From Ascaris suum (Eukaryota; Nematoda; Chromadorea; Rhabditida; Ascarididae): a DNA stretch of 64,000 bases. The translations under genes were made by a program, and so were the position numbers. Location: positions 12,036,817-12,100,816 of the forward strand of contig CM024169.1 in NCBI GenBank assembly GCA_013433145.1, read 5' to 3'. Below the pieces are notes generated by a model that was not told where the DNA came from, did no database searches, and worked only from the letters and a program-made list of their open reading frames with translations. Positions 50,696 to 64,000 of this stretch are shown here, one piece after another; position 1 is the stretch's first letter; each line of letters opens with the position of its first letter.

Positions 50696-51992
50696 CGATA
50701 TGGTGCGGTATGTTTTCGATTGGCAAACGAGTTTTTCGACCCATCTATATACCAATACGTTCTTGAAGAACTAGCTCCCGAAGTTTAGTGAAGCTCAAAT
50801 GGTTCTTCGGCATAATCGCTGAAATGTGAAGCATCTGCAGCTGGAACTATGCACAGGTACGAAGATATTCGTGTAGGTAAGCGCGACAAAATAGTTCTCG
50901 ATCTATATAGCCACATCAAGAACCATTAGTTTGAGTGTTGTACATTTTCAGCGCTAACAAGTAAGAATAAGAGAAGATCACTGGGCAATATTAGTGTCTA
51001 GAAAATTGATTACTAAATTGGTTACTAAAAAAAATTAGATGCGATATGCCGTGCTTTCTAGTAAGACAAAGGCGGGGATACCGTATTGTTGCGTACGGAA
51101 ACGGTGTTATTCGTTTGTAGTTCGCACTTGAAACATTATATTGCCGGAGAATTGTGACGCTTCGAGCATTTCGCCGTACTCAGTCGCGGTCATCGCTTCA
51201 AACTTCGGTATTTCCGGTTTATTGGTGGATAGCAGCAATACCTATCATTGAAGTAAATTTCGAGCTTGTATGCTATCCAGATTTTTACTCTGAATTCAAC
51301 TTTCGAAGAGAAAAGAATGTGCCTTATTGGAAAAAATCCTCTCGTATTAATAGCTTCATAAATTCCAGAAATATTCAGTGCTCACATCTCTATACATTTT
51401 CTTTCCAAAAAAAAACTGTCATTCCACTTTAATTAAATAATATCGATCTATGTTTTTTTTTCTTTCTTTTAGTCATTTAAATAAATAAAAAATCTCTCAG
51501 TTCTTTTCATTGAAATTTTATCTTTTACAATCTATTCGGTTGTTTTCGATTCGAATATTTTTCTTCTTTCACTATTTGCTTTTCAATATTATTGCATATT
51601 ATTGAATTAAATTGATTTCAATTAGATATTATTGAATTAACTTCGCTTTTGTTTAATATCTCTACATGGAATATTTTAATGACGTTGGGAAGATCTAAAA
51701 TTGCAGATTAAATCAATGATATTATGATCTATTGACTAAATCTAGAGATAAAAGAGTGATATTATTTAAGAAGAGAAATATATTTGCAACAGAATTCAAA
51801 AAATTAGTGAAATTAAAAAAAAAAAAGCATTCATCTTGTTTCATAATTATCGATTATTTATCAATGATAGAAATTTTTTTTTAAAAATTTATTAATCAAT
51901 AATAGAATTATCCGTTTCTTTTATGCAATTTTCGATTATTTATTAAAAAATTTCTCAATAATAAACTTCAATGAAACGTTTTTTTTTTCTTC

Positions 51993-51995
51993 CAG
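51993..51995 (+). other. 3' splice site before the gene B start
   Basis: TTTTTCTTCCAG lies nine nt upstream of the ATG at 52005. It is either a spliced-leader acceptor or the end of a 5' UTR intron. Confidence 0.5.
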
Positions 51996-52004
51996 AATTT
52001 AAAA

Positions 52005-55000
52005 ATGTCACATACAATCGCATCAAATCAAGAATCCAATCGACTACTCAATGAAACTTCTATGACAGGTTCTTTTAAAAAATCACTTCAATTCTTTCGT
52101 GAAATATTCTTGAATAGTAAAAAGAATTGATGAAAATTTTTCGAAGAACTCACCAAAACAGTCACTCCTTTTGCCTGGTAGTAACCTGAAAGAGGCGATC
52201 GATCGGGGAAATTTTTACGACTTTACTCCATTACTTCATTACTTTACTTCATTACTTATACACATTACTTCATTACTTCATTACTTCATTTATTTGAACT
52301 GATTTGTATTATTTCTATTATAGAAATTTGTTTACGTCATATGAACGCAGCAGTCATTTTTGTATGCATTTTTTTCCATCGCAAAAAGCGACATTTCCAG
52401 TATTTTAAAAGCTTCGATTGTTATAGGAATCTTGCGTATATCAATTTAGTAAGTAGTTATTGGATCGTATTATTTTATGAGTTTTGTATTTATGTTAGTG
52501 GATAAGATCTGTGTTACATTCGGCTTCAGTGCTGATTGCCACCGGAGTCGGGACCGGGTTTAACCGAATCATTAGTTCTATAACTTAAATCCGGATCAGT
52601 TAAGATCGATTAGACTTCATCACATTCGGATCCTTGGCCCCATCCGTAATTACTTCCGAGCTGGGAGCCGAATTCAACCTATGATATATTGATAGAAATT
52701 TTAGAAGGCTTAACATTACAGAGAAGAAATCAATGGATGATCTCGAGTTGCGTACTCCTCGTCGTGCACTCGGTGATAAAAAGAACGTCTTTGCCACCCC
52801 AATGAAGTCAGCGATGAAGAAGAGTTTCATCCCTGAAAATAAACGTCCTCTAAAGGCATTGGAGGTCGTTAGCGAGAAGCATCCACTTGAGGTTAGCTTC
52901 GAAGTATTCGAGGTGATCTAGTTGTATTCGTTGCATAGAATACATGCGATATTGAAAAATGCTACCGGTGATCGCTTTTCATTGATTAATCTGTGAAATA
53001 GAGTACGCTCGTTTGCAAGTTTGAGAGGGAAGGAAAAAAGGGAAACAGGCACCATGACGTGTCATCGTACTTGTGTTGGAGGGCTTTAAACTATGACTGT
53101 TGCAGGCATCGTTCACTTATCTAGCATTCTTCCACCTTAAGCTCTTACCCACTCTCCTCCCCCCCCCCCCCCCCCATCTTCCTTCTCACGTCTCTGTTGT
53201 GTGCACAGAAATGTACCATATCCTGCAGATCAACCTTTCATCAATTTCAGCAATTGTTTCCTCATAAAGTGGGGCATATTTTTTTGTCGACACTCTTCTA
53301 GTATACGGGTATGCTTTAAAATGTCGATAGGCTGTTTGCTTGAATCACTAAGCTTTAATTCTTGAAATTCTTTGGGTTCTATTGCTGTTTATCAATGCCA
53401 TCTTGTGTGCTGATATGACTGTCATAATTATGCATAAATAATTCAAAGGTAATAAAAATTTCAAAGACCTACTCCAAATGAGCAATTAAACAGTTTAATC
53501 GTTAAGTTGTTCTTAAACTTATGGGATCAAAAATGAGCCACACCGGATTATAAAACTTGATAACGCCCCTTGGAATGTAATTTCGTAGAATATGTCACAT
53601 TTTAATTTCCTCTAAACTAATTCAAGTAAATCCACTAAAATGAAATGACAGGTGAACGTTTTAATGTGATATTCATATCTGTCTTCAGGTTAGTGTATTT
53701 TTTTAGGAAGGTGGTGATATGATCGAAATCGACGAATGTGAGCGGCAATTCAGAACCGTTGATCCAGATGCTCCTGCGGAGTCATTCAGCTTTGATCCAT
53801 TACCAGGTGTGTAATTTGGAACTCCTTCCATTTGCAGAATGAAACGATAGCGAGAGCTTAGAAATTGAGCAATAGAATTGCATTGGGAAGAGAAGGAGAA
53901 TATGAGTGATAGAACCGTAATATGAATATTAATGGTAAGTTTTATTTATTTGTTTTTGTTTAAAAAGAATTTCAATATTTATTTGCTTGCAAATAGAGTG
54001 CTTCATTGTTTATGCTGAAAGTTTTGTTGAGTATCGACTTATCGGCTACCTCGAGCCAAAGTTGACGCAATTGTCGCCAGAAACATCTTTTACCTTTAAT
54101 AGCGTTGCAATGTTATGGTGGTATTGTTATCGTCATTGAAATATTTTGGCTTCATATGAGCAAAAGCCCTGCGATAGAGGCCAACATTGACGTTTTGCTT
54201 CATGAACTGGCCACTAACCATTCTTTTAAGGTGGGAGCATCCACCGTATGGGAAAGCGTAACGGTGGCCGAAAAAGGGGGAAGTTTTTTCTGGGAGTACC
54301 ATCTGCATTCACTCCTAGTCCTTAATAAGAGTATGCAGTAGTTGATATAAGATGAGTGCTGGTGCAACAATATATGAGAATTGCTTCAAGAGGTATGGTT
54401 CGAGGATAACGATGCATTCAGCATCCAACCAGCAGGTAGTATCCTGAGAAGTTTGTTGTTCATATCGCACTGTTCTGTATACCCTCATTGAATTGATTTT
54501 AAAAAACAGATGTTTTCATTATTAGTACCTAATTACTTCCGATAGAAGATACTTTGAGACAGCCGAAAAGTTGAAAATATTTCAGCTCATAACGTGAGGG
54601 AATAGAGCACATGACTCTTTTGTGCTCAAGATACTATGATATATTATTGAATGAGACCGAAATTGTAGCCATATATTGTATAACAATGAATTTAAATGAA
54701 ATTAATTTGCAGATACATTCGAAGATCTCTTCAATAATTCTGATGAATTAGTGGATATGAGTGAAGTATTGCATAGCCTACATCATGATCGTAATTTTTG
54801 TTATTTACTCTTTAATGGACTTTTCACGAAAGAAGAACTCGATTGCATGGCTAATGGTAATTTTTTCTTTCTTTTTTTTGATTCTTTAGTGGAATATCAA
54901 ATTGTGGAATTCCTGTTGAAATATTTGAGCTGAAGGAGATTGCTGTCTAATTTCTCTTCAAGCAGTAGAAAACTGAAATATCATTGCCTATGATGATGAT

Positions 55001-55247
55001 TTTATCGATAATAAACAAATAGAAATAATCGGAGCGAGAAAATTACGATAGCTGCTTAAGATCGGTATTTTCGGCATCATTCACATCAGACAGCTCGATT
55101 TGTATATTCGATTTCTTCGGCCGATAGATGAAATCTTTTGGTTCAGATTTAGGTCGTATTGCTTTTTATTTATTGTTTGCAGACGAAGTGCCGTTTAAGG
55201 ACGATATTGCTCTAACGCTGGAAGATCTCGTTATTAAGAACGCCTGA
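52005..55247 (+). CDS. Securin-like D-box protein B
   Basis: Five exons: 52005-52068, 52722-52891, 53707-53806, 54713-54856 and 55183-55247 (stop 55245-55247). They give 180 aa, near the 202 aa of human securin. It starts MSHTIASNQESNRL. Exon 2 carries LRTPRRALGDKKNVFATPMK, with a perfect D box (RRALGDKKN) and basic SAMKKS. Exon 3 has RTVDPDAPAESFSFDPLPG, running into DTFEDLF in exon 4, which parallels the DAYPEIEKFFPFNPL...FESFDL region of PTTG1. The C terminus is acidic (LTLEDLVIKNA). No KEN box was seen. Securins bind and restrain separase until APC/C ubiquitinates them. It shares all intron phases with gene A. The ATG at 52733 is internal: the exon before it joins in frame (ACA G|AG AAG AAA TCA ATG). 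Confidence 0.66.
52219..52292 (+). repeat. ATTACTTC tandem repeat
   Basis: About eight copies or near-copies of ATTACTTC in the first intron of gene B. Confidence 0.9.
53159..53175. repeat. C homopolymer (17)
   Basis: Seventeen C in the second intron of gene B, after CTCTCCTCC. Confidence 0.95.
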
Positions 55248-56372
55248 TCGATGAAGGATGGACTCTGTGACGATATTCTATATCGGGTTCTATAATTTTT
55301 TCATTCGAATTGATGCTACGGAATTATTAGTATTATATGGTTATATGATCTCGATGTATACTTGTATGGCTAGCTTATATTGATCTTTGCGCATTTTTAT
55401 GGTTTTTGATTGCAAAGATTGCGCATGTCCATCTGCTCTTCTTGCCCTCTCTGTCCACTTCCCTTCCTCTTTCATATCTGCTGGCTATATAGTAGTGGTC
55501 GATATGCGTTTTTGATCGTTTTCATTGCTCATCAAAGGTTATTGTCGAAATAATTGTCTCAACTGCAGTTGGAACGATTCTGAATGACGTGATATGACGT
55601 AATCGACAGAAGAAAATTATTAGCTGCTCTTTGTGGACTTATAAATAAGTGAGTGGGAACATTGATTCGAATTGGCAAGCTCATCATCTTTTTTATAGTT
55701 GTGAAATTTCCTAAAATTAATTTCGTTTCGTTTATTTAAACCTTTCAGAAAAGAGAAAACATCGACAAATTTTATGAGTCACTAATATTCGCAATTTATA
55801 AATATTTTATTGTTTTATATATAGGAAAAAGATAGAAATTTTTCTTTTCTAAATTGCGTTATGCTTAATTCTGAGATAAACTCAACGATATTTAAATATT
55901 TTCGTTTTCTTTTACTCAATAATATTATCGAAAAATTTTGCTTGTTTATCGAAGAAAAAAAAACGCATCATCCTCATCTGCGTAAATTTAAATGCATCGA
56001 CTTTTTGCTGAAATATTTGACATTGAAGAAAATTTACTGATTTATATGCGATCAATTTTCCTAGTAAAGAAAGCATGCAATTCGTTTGCATATTCGGATA
56101 TGGCGTTGCAGTTGGGATATCCAGTTGTTTCATTTGATAGGTGATATTTGAAATTCCCATTGAAATTGTACACGATGTTTTCAGTCGATCGTTTTATCGT
56201 ATAAAGATATTCAACGCATTATACGTTGTTTTTTTTTAGTGTGCTATACCTCTTGATGTGTAAATAAAATCTCTTTTTTTTTGAAATATTCTCGCTTTTA
56301 TGCAGATATTTATATAGACATGCAGACATTCAGACATCTATGTGGACAATATTCCGGTTTGAAATAATAAGT

Positions 56373-56510
<138 letters not shown>

Positions 56511-57135
56511 TATGCGCGCTTCTTTGTTGTTTATTGCGATGATTTCGTTGTTTGTTCGGTTGAAGCTGAGATAACCGGATTGATTGTGGAAGTGACATGA
56601 GACAAGATTGCGATGCGATTTGGAGAATGAAAGAAATATTTGACGTTAATAACTAAGCAGCATAATTTTCGCAGGTTAAATGTGGTTAGCAAGAAATCAG
56701 ATTTGCGCTAAAAGTATTCGAGAATTAAACCATTGGGAAATGTAAGGATATTGTCTTGTAATATCTAGTAGGATTAATGTTTGTTGAAGACGCATTCGAG
56801 AAATGTTGTTCAGTTGGCCGTAGAATGTGATAAAGAAACCTTTGATAAACTAAGGATGTTAGGATTTAGTGCATTACAAAACGGGACAAGCGTTCATTCG
56901 GATGAGCTATTGCCAAATATTTGATTTTAAGGTAAAAGCTTAGCACTTGAGGGAGCGATTTGCAACGCTGCGATTATGCGGTGCTTTCAGTATTTCTATG
57001 TAATTTATGCATTTTCTAATCTTATTTATACTTTCTTAAGAAAAAGATTGAAGCACTGGTATTTGCTCAAACAATTTTGCAACATGATTGGTTTATTATT
57101 AAAACGAGAGTATGGAGTAAATAAAAACTGGAAAG

Positions 57136-57264
<129 letters not shown>

Positions 57265-58131
57265 GGAAATAGTATATAAATGGATGAATTGATTTCAATG
57301 ATCGATCGACATTTAAATCGACATTCTATGCATACTGTCAAGAAAGTGCTCATCAACAGGTACCCAACGAATAGCCCGAAGCAGAAACTGGGTGAAGTGC
57401 ATATATCCGAGTGAGACGTTTGCAAATAGCTGAGAATGGCATTTCAGTGAGGAGCACCTGCCTTCCAATGATGGATGGTTTGATGTTTATTTCAACATAT
57501 TCGTCTAAGCAGCTCATCGTTATGACCTTATTTCTTTGACAGAATTTACTGAAAATATATGAGCGTTTTTTGTTATTTTTGTTATTTTACTTTACAATTA
57601 TACATTTTAAAATGCAAATTATCAAAATTTTTATTACGTTATTTTAATCCTTATACGTTTATATTTTATCTCATTGTAATGAAAGTGTTTAAGGTGTAAT
57701 AAAATATGATTGATGATATCGTTATGACCGCCTCGCTATTTTCTTTTTTTTTTTTTTGGATCAACACCTATCATTTCGATTACGCTCAATGTGATGTCGT
57801 TTTTTGAAAATTTATTTAATTTAGGTTATTTTAGTCAAAATAACAAATTCATAATTACGGATGAAATATTTTCGACTAGTAAAAGCAGCAAATATTTCTT
57901 CGTGTTCCTCGTTTTCGTTAACGTAGGTGAATTACAACTACATTTAAATATCAATTATTATTGAATCAAATATTAAGCGCACAACATTTCAATTTTAAAT
58001 AGGGCTAACATACAAAAATAATAAACGCGAGGTATTGTGTTCAAGTATTTAATATCATACGTTAAAATGGACTTTCATTTTGCCTCAGACGCAAATGGTG
58101 ATCGTTGTTTGATCATGTGTGGAAATTTTGT

Positions 58132-58202
58132 CTGCACATGAGTTCGAACCCATAACTTTCAACTAGTCGTGTAGATGCTATGCCACTGAGCTATTTAAGA
58201 AC
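58132..58202 (-). pseudogene. tRNA-like relic or tRNA-derived SINE
   Basis: On the - strand, TAGCTCAGTGGCATAGCA (an A-box/D-arm) is followed about 30 nt later by ATGGGTTCGAACTCAT, a perfect B-box/T-arm with a 5-bp stem. The acceptor strands do not pair, and the anticodon loop lacks U33 with an imperfect stem. So this is not a working tRNA gene but a decayed copy or the head of a SINE. Confidence 0.5.
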
Positions 58203-60604
58203 AAGCAAATTCCATCTGGCGAAATATTTTTATTGCACGAATAAAAATCAATTCACGCTTGCTTTTAAGGGCAATGACTGACTTTTTTGATTGCTAAATA
58301 ATGTGGAGAATTTCTCGAAGGATGAAATTGCTAATTCGATAGCGGAGATTATATCTTGATCTTCTAGTTCATGCATTATTTTCCTTTCTAGGTCTTTCTA
58401 TATGAGTTTTGATTTCAATGACTTAAGTAGAAATAAAAACGTTCGCTTGCTAACATTATTTCTGAATTGAAATCTTTTTTTTTTCAAATTTCAAATACAA
58501 CAATTTTTTTTTTTTTGCTTTTCCACAAATATGAATTAAATATGATATCATAAGAAAAGATATCTAAAAATTCCTATTTCAATATGAGGAAGATGGGATA
58601 ATGCTTTCAGAGATAGCGCATTTTACTTTGAGTAAAATAGTTCGAAGCCTTAAATAACGATCTGTAAATTCGCATAAAAATGTCAACATTTTACGAAGTC
58701 AAACGAAAGCAGCTTAACGCAAATCTATTTGCATTGGTTAGTATGTGAATATTTGATGAACGCTAATCTCGTTTGCTTTAACGCGTCAGCCTCTCATAAA
58801 TTTATGTTTACTTTTTATGCGTTTAAAGCCTCAAAGTTCGGCAACGATTCGATCGTATGAATGACCTTAGGCCAGTGGAGCGAAGGTGAAGGGAACATAG
58901 AAGGATGAGAAAATGAGGAAATTCGTTTTTATATAGTTTTGTACACATATATATTCCATCGTATGGATATGCAAGCAAAATAATTTTGATTGCACGCACA
59001 AATCGCATATATATAAATGCGATTAACGATGCTAAGCATTATGCTCTCATGAGCATATTTCTAAATGGGAATATACACCAATCATATAAACATGTATAGA
59101 AATATAAATATAATTTCACAAAATATTTATTTCCATAGAGAAAAAAATCGAAATTTTCAAAAAATTCAGCCAAAAAAAAAAGAATCATGAAGAGAGTCTT
59201 TCAGACGTTGTGATGTCTGATTGTTGCAGCTGTCTGAGATGGAGCTATTTTCAAGTTTTCAACGTTTTCTTTGAAAATTTTTAAAAACATCCTGTTTAGT
59301 TTGATGAACGTCGTTGTTGAGTTGCAAACTAATGAGAAGCTAATGATCTAATTCGAAGATCATTTTGAAAGCTTTTCATCTAAGGTTTTTATTATACTTT
59401 TAACAACTTTGGAATTTCCTTAGAACGGACGATTTTTTTTCCCATTCGTATTCGCCATTAAATAGTAAACCGATTGATCAGGTGTTCGCCATACTCTCAA
59501 GAGCAATTTTACCTTTCAGGTTGTTTATTTCCATTCAGTCATCATTCAGGTGGAAACTTTTTTTTTCGAGTGAAATAAATTTAATTACAATGAATGTTAG
59601 AAAAAAAGCTATAATTTAAGTTACTCGAAATTTTATTGCCTTTAAAATAAAAAAGGCTTCATTTTCTTTTTTTTTTTTTTTTTTTGCTGATTATGAATAA
59701 TATGAATTAAAGAATTTGAGAAAAATTCCCACAAAACATTTTATAAAAATCTTTCATGAAATTTTTTATTGGCAACAAAAGCGTAGAACATAAAAATGAG
59801 CTATAAATTTCTATGAAAATTTTTCAACGAATTTCCTATGTTCATTTATCATTTACTATTTTCCTTTTTCATTTAAAGCCTAAAAAGGCAATGTGAAATT
59901 CGTAATTTCTCGTAGTAAAAATTGGCAATTTATAATATCTTTCAGTGAAGAATTTCACAGTAAATTTGGCGGATATTTTAACAGATATAAATAATAACTC
60001 TAAGTAGAAACTAGTAATTGATAGAGTAATTTTCTTATATTTATGCTCAGAGCATTTATAATTAAATGAATTTTTTTTTGTCATATAATAAAATGGCCAA
60101 TATTGCCAAATAATTAATTACCATTTAGTTCTTTACTTTTTGATCAAATCATCTTTGCCGAAAAAATCACCTTTAATTTTGCCAAAAATTATCAATAAAA
60201 TTTCCACCTTTTCATTATCCATTTTTATCTCTGTGAAAATTTTCTCAAAATTCTCTTAGAGAATTTTTCATCAGAATTTTCTCGTTGATTGCATTTTTCT
60301 CATTTGAAAAAAAAAATCGAAATTTTTATTCGATATAGAGTTGATTGAAGGAAAAAAATCAACGAGAAAAAATAGTCAATGAAATAATAAGAGGCAATTA
60401 TATTCATATATTGATAATATCAACAACTTCATTTGTTTCTTTAATTTGTTTTTTTTTTTGCTTTCTTCACTACTTATTATTGCTTAACTTCTCATAAATG
60501 TTTCTTTCGTTTATATAATTGGGAAAGAAATATGATATGAGTTATGTAAAATTAATACATTCATGGGAAATTAATCGCTCTTTTAGCAAAGAAATACTAT
60601 CAAT

Positions 60605-60629
60605 GGGGGGTGGGGGGGGGGGGGGGGGG
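60605..60629. repeat. G runs (6 + 18)
   Basis: GGGGGG, one T, then eighteen G. Intergenic. Confidence 0.95.
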
Positions 60630-61129
60630 AAATGGAAAGAAAATTTTATTATGCGCTATTATACGATTTCTATATGGTTTGGATGCAATTCAAAAGTGGC
60701 TAGAAATAATTTTTTTTTTTGCAAAAATTTTATCGTTATATAATGATTTTTTTCTAGAATATGAAATTGTCGATAAGAAATTTTAAGTAGAAATTTAGAA
60801 ATTCAAAAAAAGAAATATTTCTGCTAGCAAGAGTTAGATCACTTTTAATTAAATCTAAGCCTTTGATATTTTCATGTTTTTTCTTATTTTGGACTTTTTT
60901 TTTCTCATAGAGATCTATTCGAAAAAAAAATGCAATTCAAAAAAGAGTTCACCAAAGAAAACTCCTTGAAAGGGGTATTGTTCTCTTTCTTTGCAATTAT
61001 CGTTTATTTTTGAATTTTATTTTGCTAATTGATAATGCAAAATATAATTCGAAGAAATTCTTCCCTTCACTATCGTCATTGTGTTAGCGTAAGGAAAGAG
61101 GCACTACCTTGATAGCGTTTAACTGCTCC

Positions 61130-61460
61130 CTTGATTGATATGATTTTCTTTCAATTTTCTCAATTGCATCATTTATAGCGATTTTCTCGACCGCACAATT
61201 TTCTTCTAACTTTCTCGATGATACAATTAATTCTAACTTTTTGAATGAGCACAACTTCTTCGCACTTTCTGAATAATAGAATTTTTTTCCGCCGCTTGAA
61301 TATACAGTTATTTCTCTAACTTTCAGAACGGTGAAATTGTTCTCCAATTTTCCCATTGATAAAAAAAAATTTTTTTTTTGCAAACATTTTTGCAAACACA
61401 AAAATTTCTCCTAACTTTTTGAATGATGTTTTTTTTTCTCTATATTTCTGAATGGTAAAA
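61130..61460. repeat. Degenerate minisatellite, period about 27-28 bp
   Basis: Variants of AACTTTCTGAATGATA followed by an AATTTTTTCT-like segment repeat about ten times. This explains a 105-codon open stretch on the - strand with KKL-rich repeats, which is probably not a gene. Confidence 0.6.
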
Positions 61461-62096
61461 ATCTATTAAAGCTTGTAGTGACGCCAAATGGAAATTCATA
61501 GCATATATAAGCAAAAAATTTTTGACTATTATTTCATAGATCTGAATATATTTTTCCATGTAATTTATACGTCTTCTTTGACTAAACGAATTATCAACTC
61601 ATTGTATGCGCTCCTTTCAAAGAAGACTCATCATATTATTAAAAGAGAGCATTAATTTCTGATAAATGGCGTAATTCTCATTGGGGTAAACGACAACCAT
61701 CTGATAACTCGACAAGAACACATTAATAATATTGACAAAGAGAGCAACAAAATTTCGTTCAATAAATCTATATATCTCTTTTTTCACGGAGTAAACTACT
61801 GTGATTGAAAAATGCTTCGTTCTTTTTTTGAGCATAATTTATGTTGAACGAACATAGCGCGACGAACGAGTTGCATTGAAATCAACGAAAAACGGAAACG
61901 ACGACGATCGCAACGCTCCGAAGACCACACCCTCAATCGTCGCTTTAGTTGATAACGACCACATCCTACATACACACATACATATACATACATCGAGATA
62001 CGTGCACGAACACTAAGCATTAAACATCCCAAAACGGATGTATACCCATATATGGGTGCGTATTGTGTGGCGTTATTACGCATCATCAGCACCTGA

Positions 62097-62213
62097 ATGA
62101 TGTGTAGTCGACGAATATCATCATCTCTCAACTTCGTCGTTCTCATTTATTGCTCATTTATATTGCTGCCTTCTATAAACACTTTCTATTTTGACGATAA
62201 CGACTATGAGATG
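62097..62213 (+). CDS. Possible signal-peptide first exon
   Basis: ATG ATG at 62097 opens a 39-codon frame: basic start MMCSRRISSS, hydrophobic core LNFVVLIYCSFILLPS, then INTFYFDDNDYEM ending at a good 5' splice site (ATG|GTAAGA at 62214). This is the layout of a first exon of a secreted or membrane protein. GC-richer DNA upstream (61850-62096) fits a promoter and 5' UTR. I could not find the next exon with confidence in the remaining 1.8 kb, so the gene would continue past the right edge. It could be chance. Confidence 0.35.
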
Positions 62214-64000
62214 GTAAGACATCGTATGATTACTTTTTTTTTTAAATTTTATTTATTTATTTTCAGTAATATCAAAAATATATTGAAGCATTTTTCCATT
62301 AAGTTATACATAAAAATCGACTTCTATGAATGGAATTTTTTGGCGATATTTCTTGAGGAAAAAAAAGAAAAATCATCTTTGTTATGGGAATAAAAAAAAT
62401 ATTTTTATTTATTCCATTTATTCGTTTTAGGTGGAATAAATTTTCAGATTATGAGAATATGATCAACCAACAATCAACAATTATTAAATATTTCAATTTA
62501 AAGGACATTTTTTGATTTTGATTTTATTTCTACCTTTCCAAAAAAAAAAAAACTACGAAATCTAACATCTAACATTATTTAGAGCGCCTAAAAGACTAAC
62601 ATTAGCAGATTTGATTCGTTGATTCGAAAACGAATCGAGCTAACTCGATATATGCTTCTGCTTTACTTCACTAATCAATTTCAGAGAATATGAAAAAAAA
62701 AAAATTAAGTATGCACAATGCTACTGTTATAGAAATCTCTCACAAACGCTTTACTTTCTCACATCTTCATTGGTAAAAGATGAAAAACCGATCGGTATAA
62801 AATGCGCGTAGCTTTTTCTTGAGTTCAATAACTTCAAAAATCTGAAGCTTCCTCTAAAGTTGTACGATAACATTCAGCGGACGTAAATTCCACTTTAAGA
62901 ACTTCAGCACAACTATTTCGAAATTCATTCGTCGTATGGTGTTTGAGCGATAATAAATCAAACTGAATAATGCCCAGAAAAATAAGAAAATTGCCAAAAA
63001 ATTTCCACTAGATAGCCTATATTTTCTGCATTTTTTCCAATGTAATTTTTTTTCTAGTCTCGTTTCTAATCTAGTGACAAGCATATTTGTATTAATCTGC
63101 CTAAGTGGAGAAGAAAATCATATTTACAAATAATTAAAGGCATAAAATTTGCATTTGCATGCATACTTTCTATTTGTCTCGTTGGCAAGCAATAGAATTT
63201 ATATTGTCGTTTAGCGTAATGAATATACCATTTTTGTGAGTGCTTAGTTTTTTTCTCTAAAACTCGCTTATGGTAGAAGATTAATGAATACGCTGATATT
63301 TAGGTTTTTGTTTCGACACAATTCTTTGCGTGCTTGTGGATGGCATAAGGAAATTTTCACACTAGTTTTTCAAAAAAAAGAAAGATATAGATAAGAAAGC
63401 ATGGTCAGATTTTTTGATTCTCAATTTGCCAAATACCGGAAATTTCCTGAACGAGGAACTTAAAGACGATAGGATACGTTTGTCATTTATCGGAATTGAG
63501 CAAATGAGTACGACAGTGTGATTCTTACAGTCTTATCACGGACATATCAGTTCTACAAATACTTGAAAGCAATCAAAAATTTCTTAAATGGTTTTACTTT
63601 TTTTCTTAATCTAGAAATGGAATAATTTTTAATTGATGCGAACGATTTTCAAGGAATCATAATTTGTTTTAAAAAAAAAGAAAAGAAAAGCCGAATGGAA
63701 GTTCACTTGAGGACGAGAAAGTAAAGAATTTTTTGTAACGATTTTCACCACTACGGTTTCGATAGCTTTTTGGGCTGACGATATCAAAGAGACCTGAATA
63801 TACTTATTTATGCAGAAATTCATATTCAAATACATAAGAGCACATAAAAAAAATAAATATGTAAATCAACACATATCACAGACGTAGATCCACACACATA
63901 TCACATGCATAAGCGCACAAAAGTAAAACTATACAAAGACATGCAAAAAAAAAAATTGCACAAAAATACAAACAAAAAAAAATCACATAGTTCCACACAA
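62214..64000. other. AT-rich right end
   Basis: No gene is recognised. It would be the intron after the exon ending at 62213 if that exon is real. The last 150 bp are rich in CACATA/ACACAT motifs. Confidence 0.5.

Noticed and set aside
54105..54341. Overlapping open frames on both strands in the gene B intron
   Set aside because: Neither shows a known domain or splice-compatible frame with the host gene. Probably chance or a relic.
61084..61401. 105-codon minus frame rich in Lys/Leu/Glu
   Set aside because: Explained by a degenerate 27-28 bp tandem repeat.

Overview
The window looks like nuclear DNA from an invertebrate animal, most probably a nematode. It is AT-rich. Genes are split into many short exons (about 40-300 nt) with GT...AG introns, 3' splice sites usually end in TTTCAG, TTTTAG or TATAG, and several first exons begin a few bases after a 3' splice site with no visible upstream exon, as expected for spliced-leader trans-splicing. 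Nothing indicates bacterial, viral or organellar DNA. Species cannot be fixed from the sequence alone.

Seven protein genes can be followed exon by exon, and reading frames agree across nearly all junctions. On the + strand: a FAM114/Noxp20 homologue (1-3880, cut by the left edge); a calcium-independent phospholipase A2 of group VI with ankyrin repeats and a patatin domain (5822-18328); a PREB/Sec12 WD40 protein (36212-42327); and two tandem D-box proteins that look like securins, A (46025-48044) and B (52005-55247). On the - strand: a DHHC palmitoyltransferase (21062-23808) and an ANKRD49 homologue (27196-33023). A probable signal-peptide exon at 62097-62213 may start an eighth gene running off the right edge.

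The ANKRD49 and PREB genes point away from each other, and the space between them holds a 2.5-kb transposon (33334-35810) with inverted repeats of about 260 bp. It contains a decayed OTU-type cysteine-protease reading, and no transposase is recognisable. A non-LTR retrotransposon scrap lies in a PREB intron. A tRNA-derived relic lies at 58132-58202. GC-richer islands at about 18900-19800, 29460-30600 and 50280-51300 hold coding-like fragments that I cannot name.

The non-coding DNA carries thirteen long pure TA tracts (70-133 bp), about ten G or C homopolymers of 9-18 nt, and several short tandem or inverted repeats.

Themes: FAM114, PREB and the DHHC enzyme are all connected with membranes and early secretory traffic. 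The phospholipase acts in lipid remodelling, and the securin-like pair would act in chromosome separation. No operon-like spacing is seen, as the genes are 1-5 kb apart. The most unusual items are the OTU-bearing inverted-repeat element and the tandem securin-like pair.
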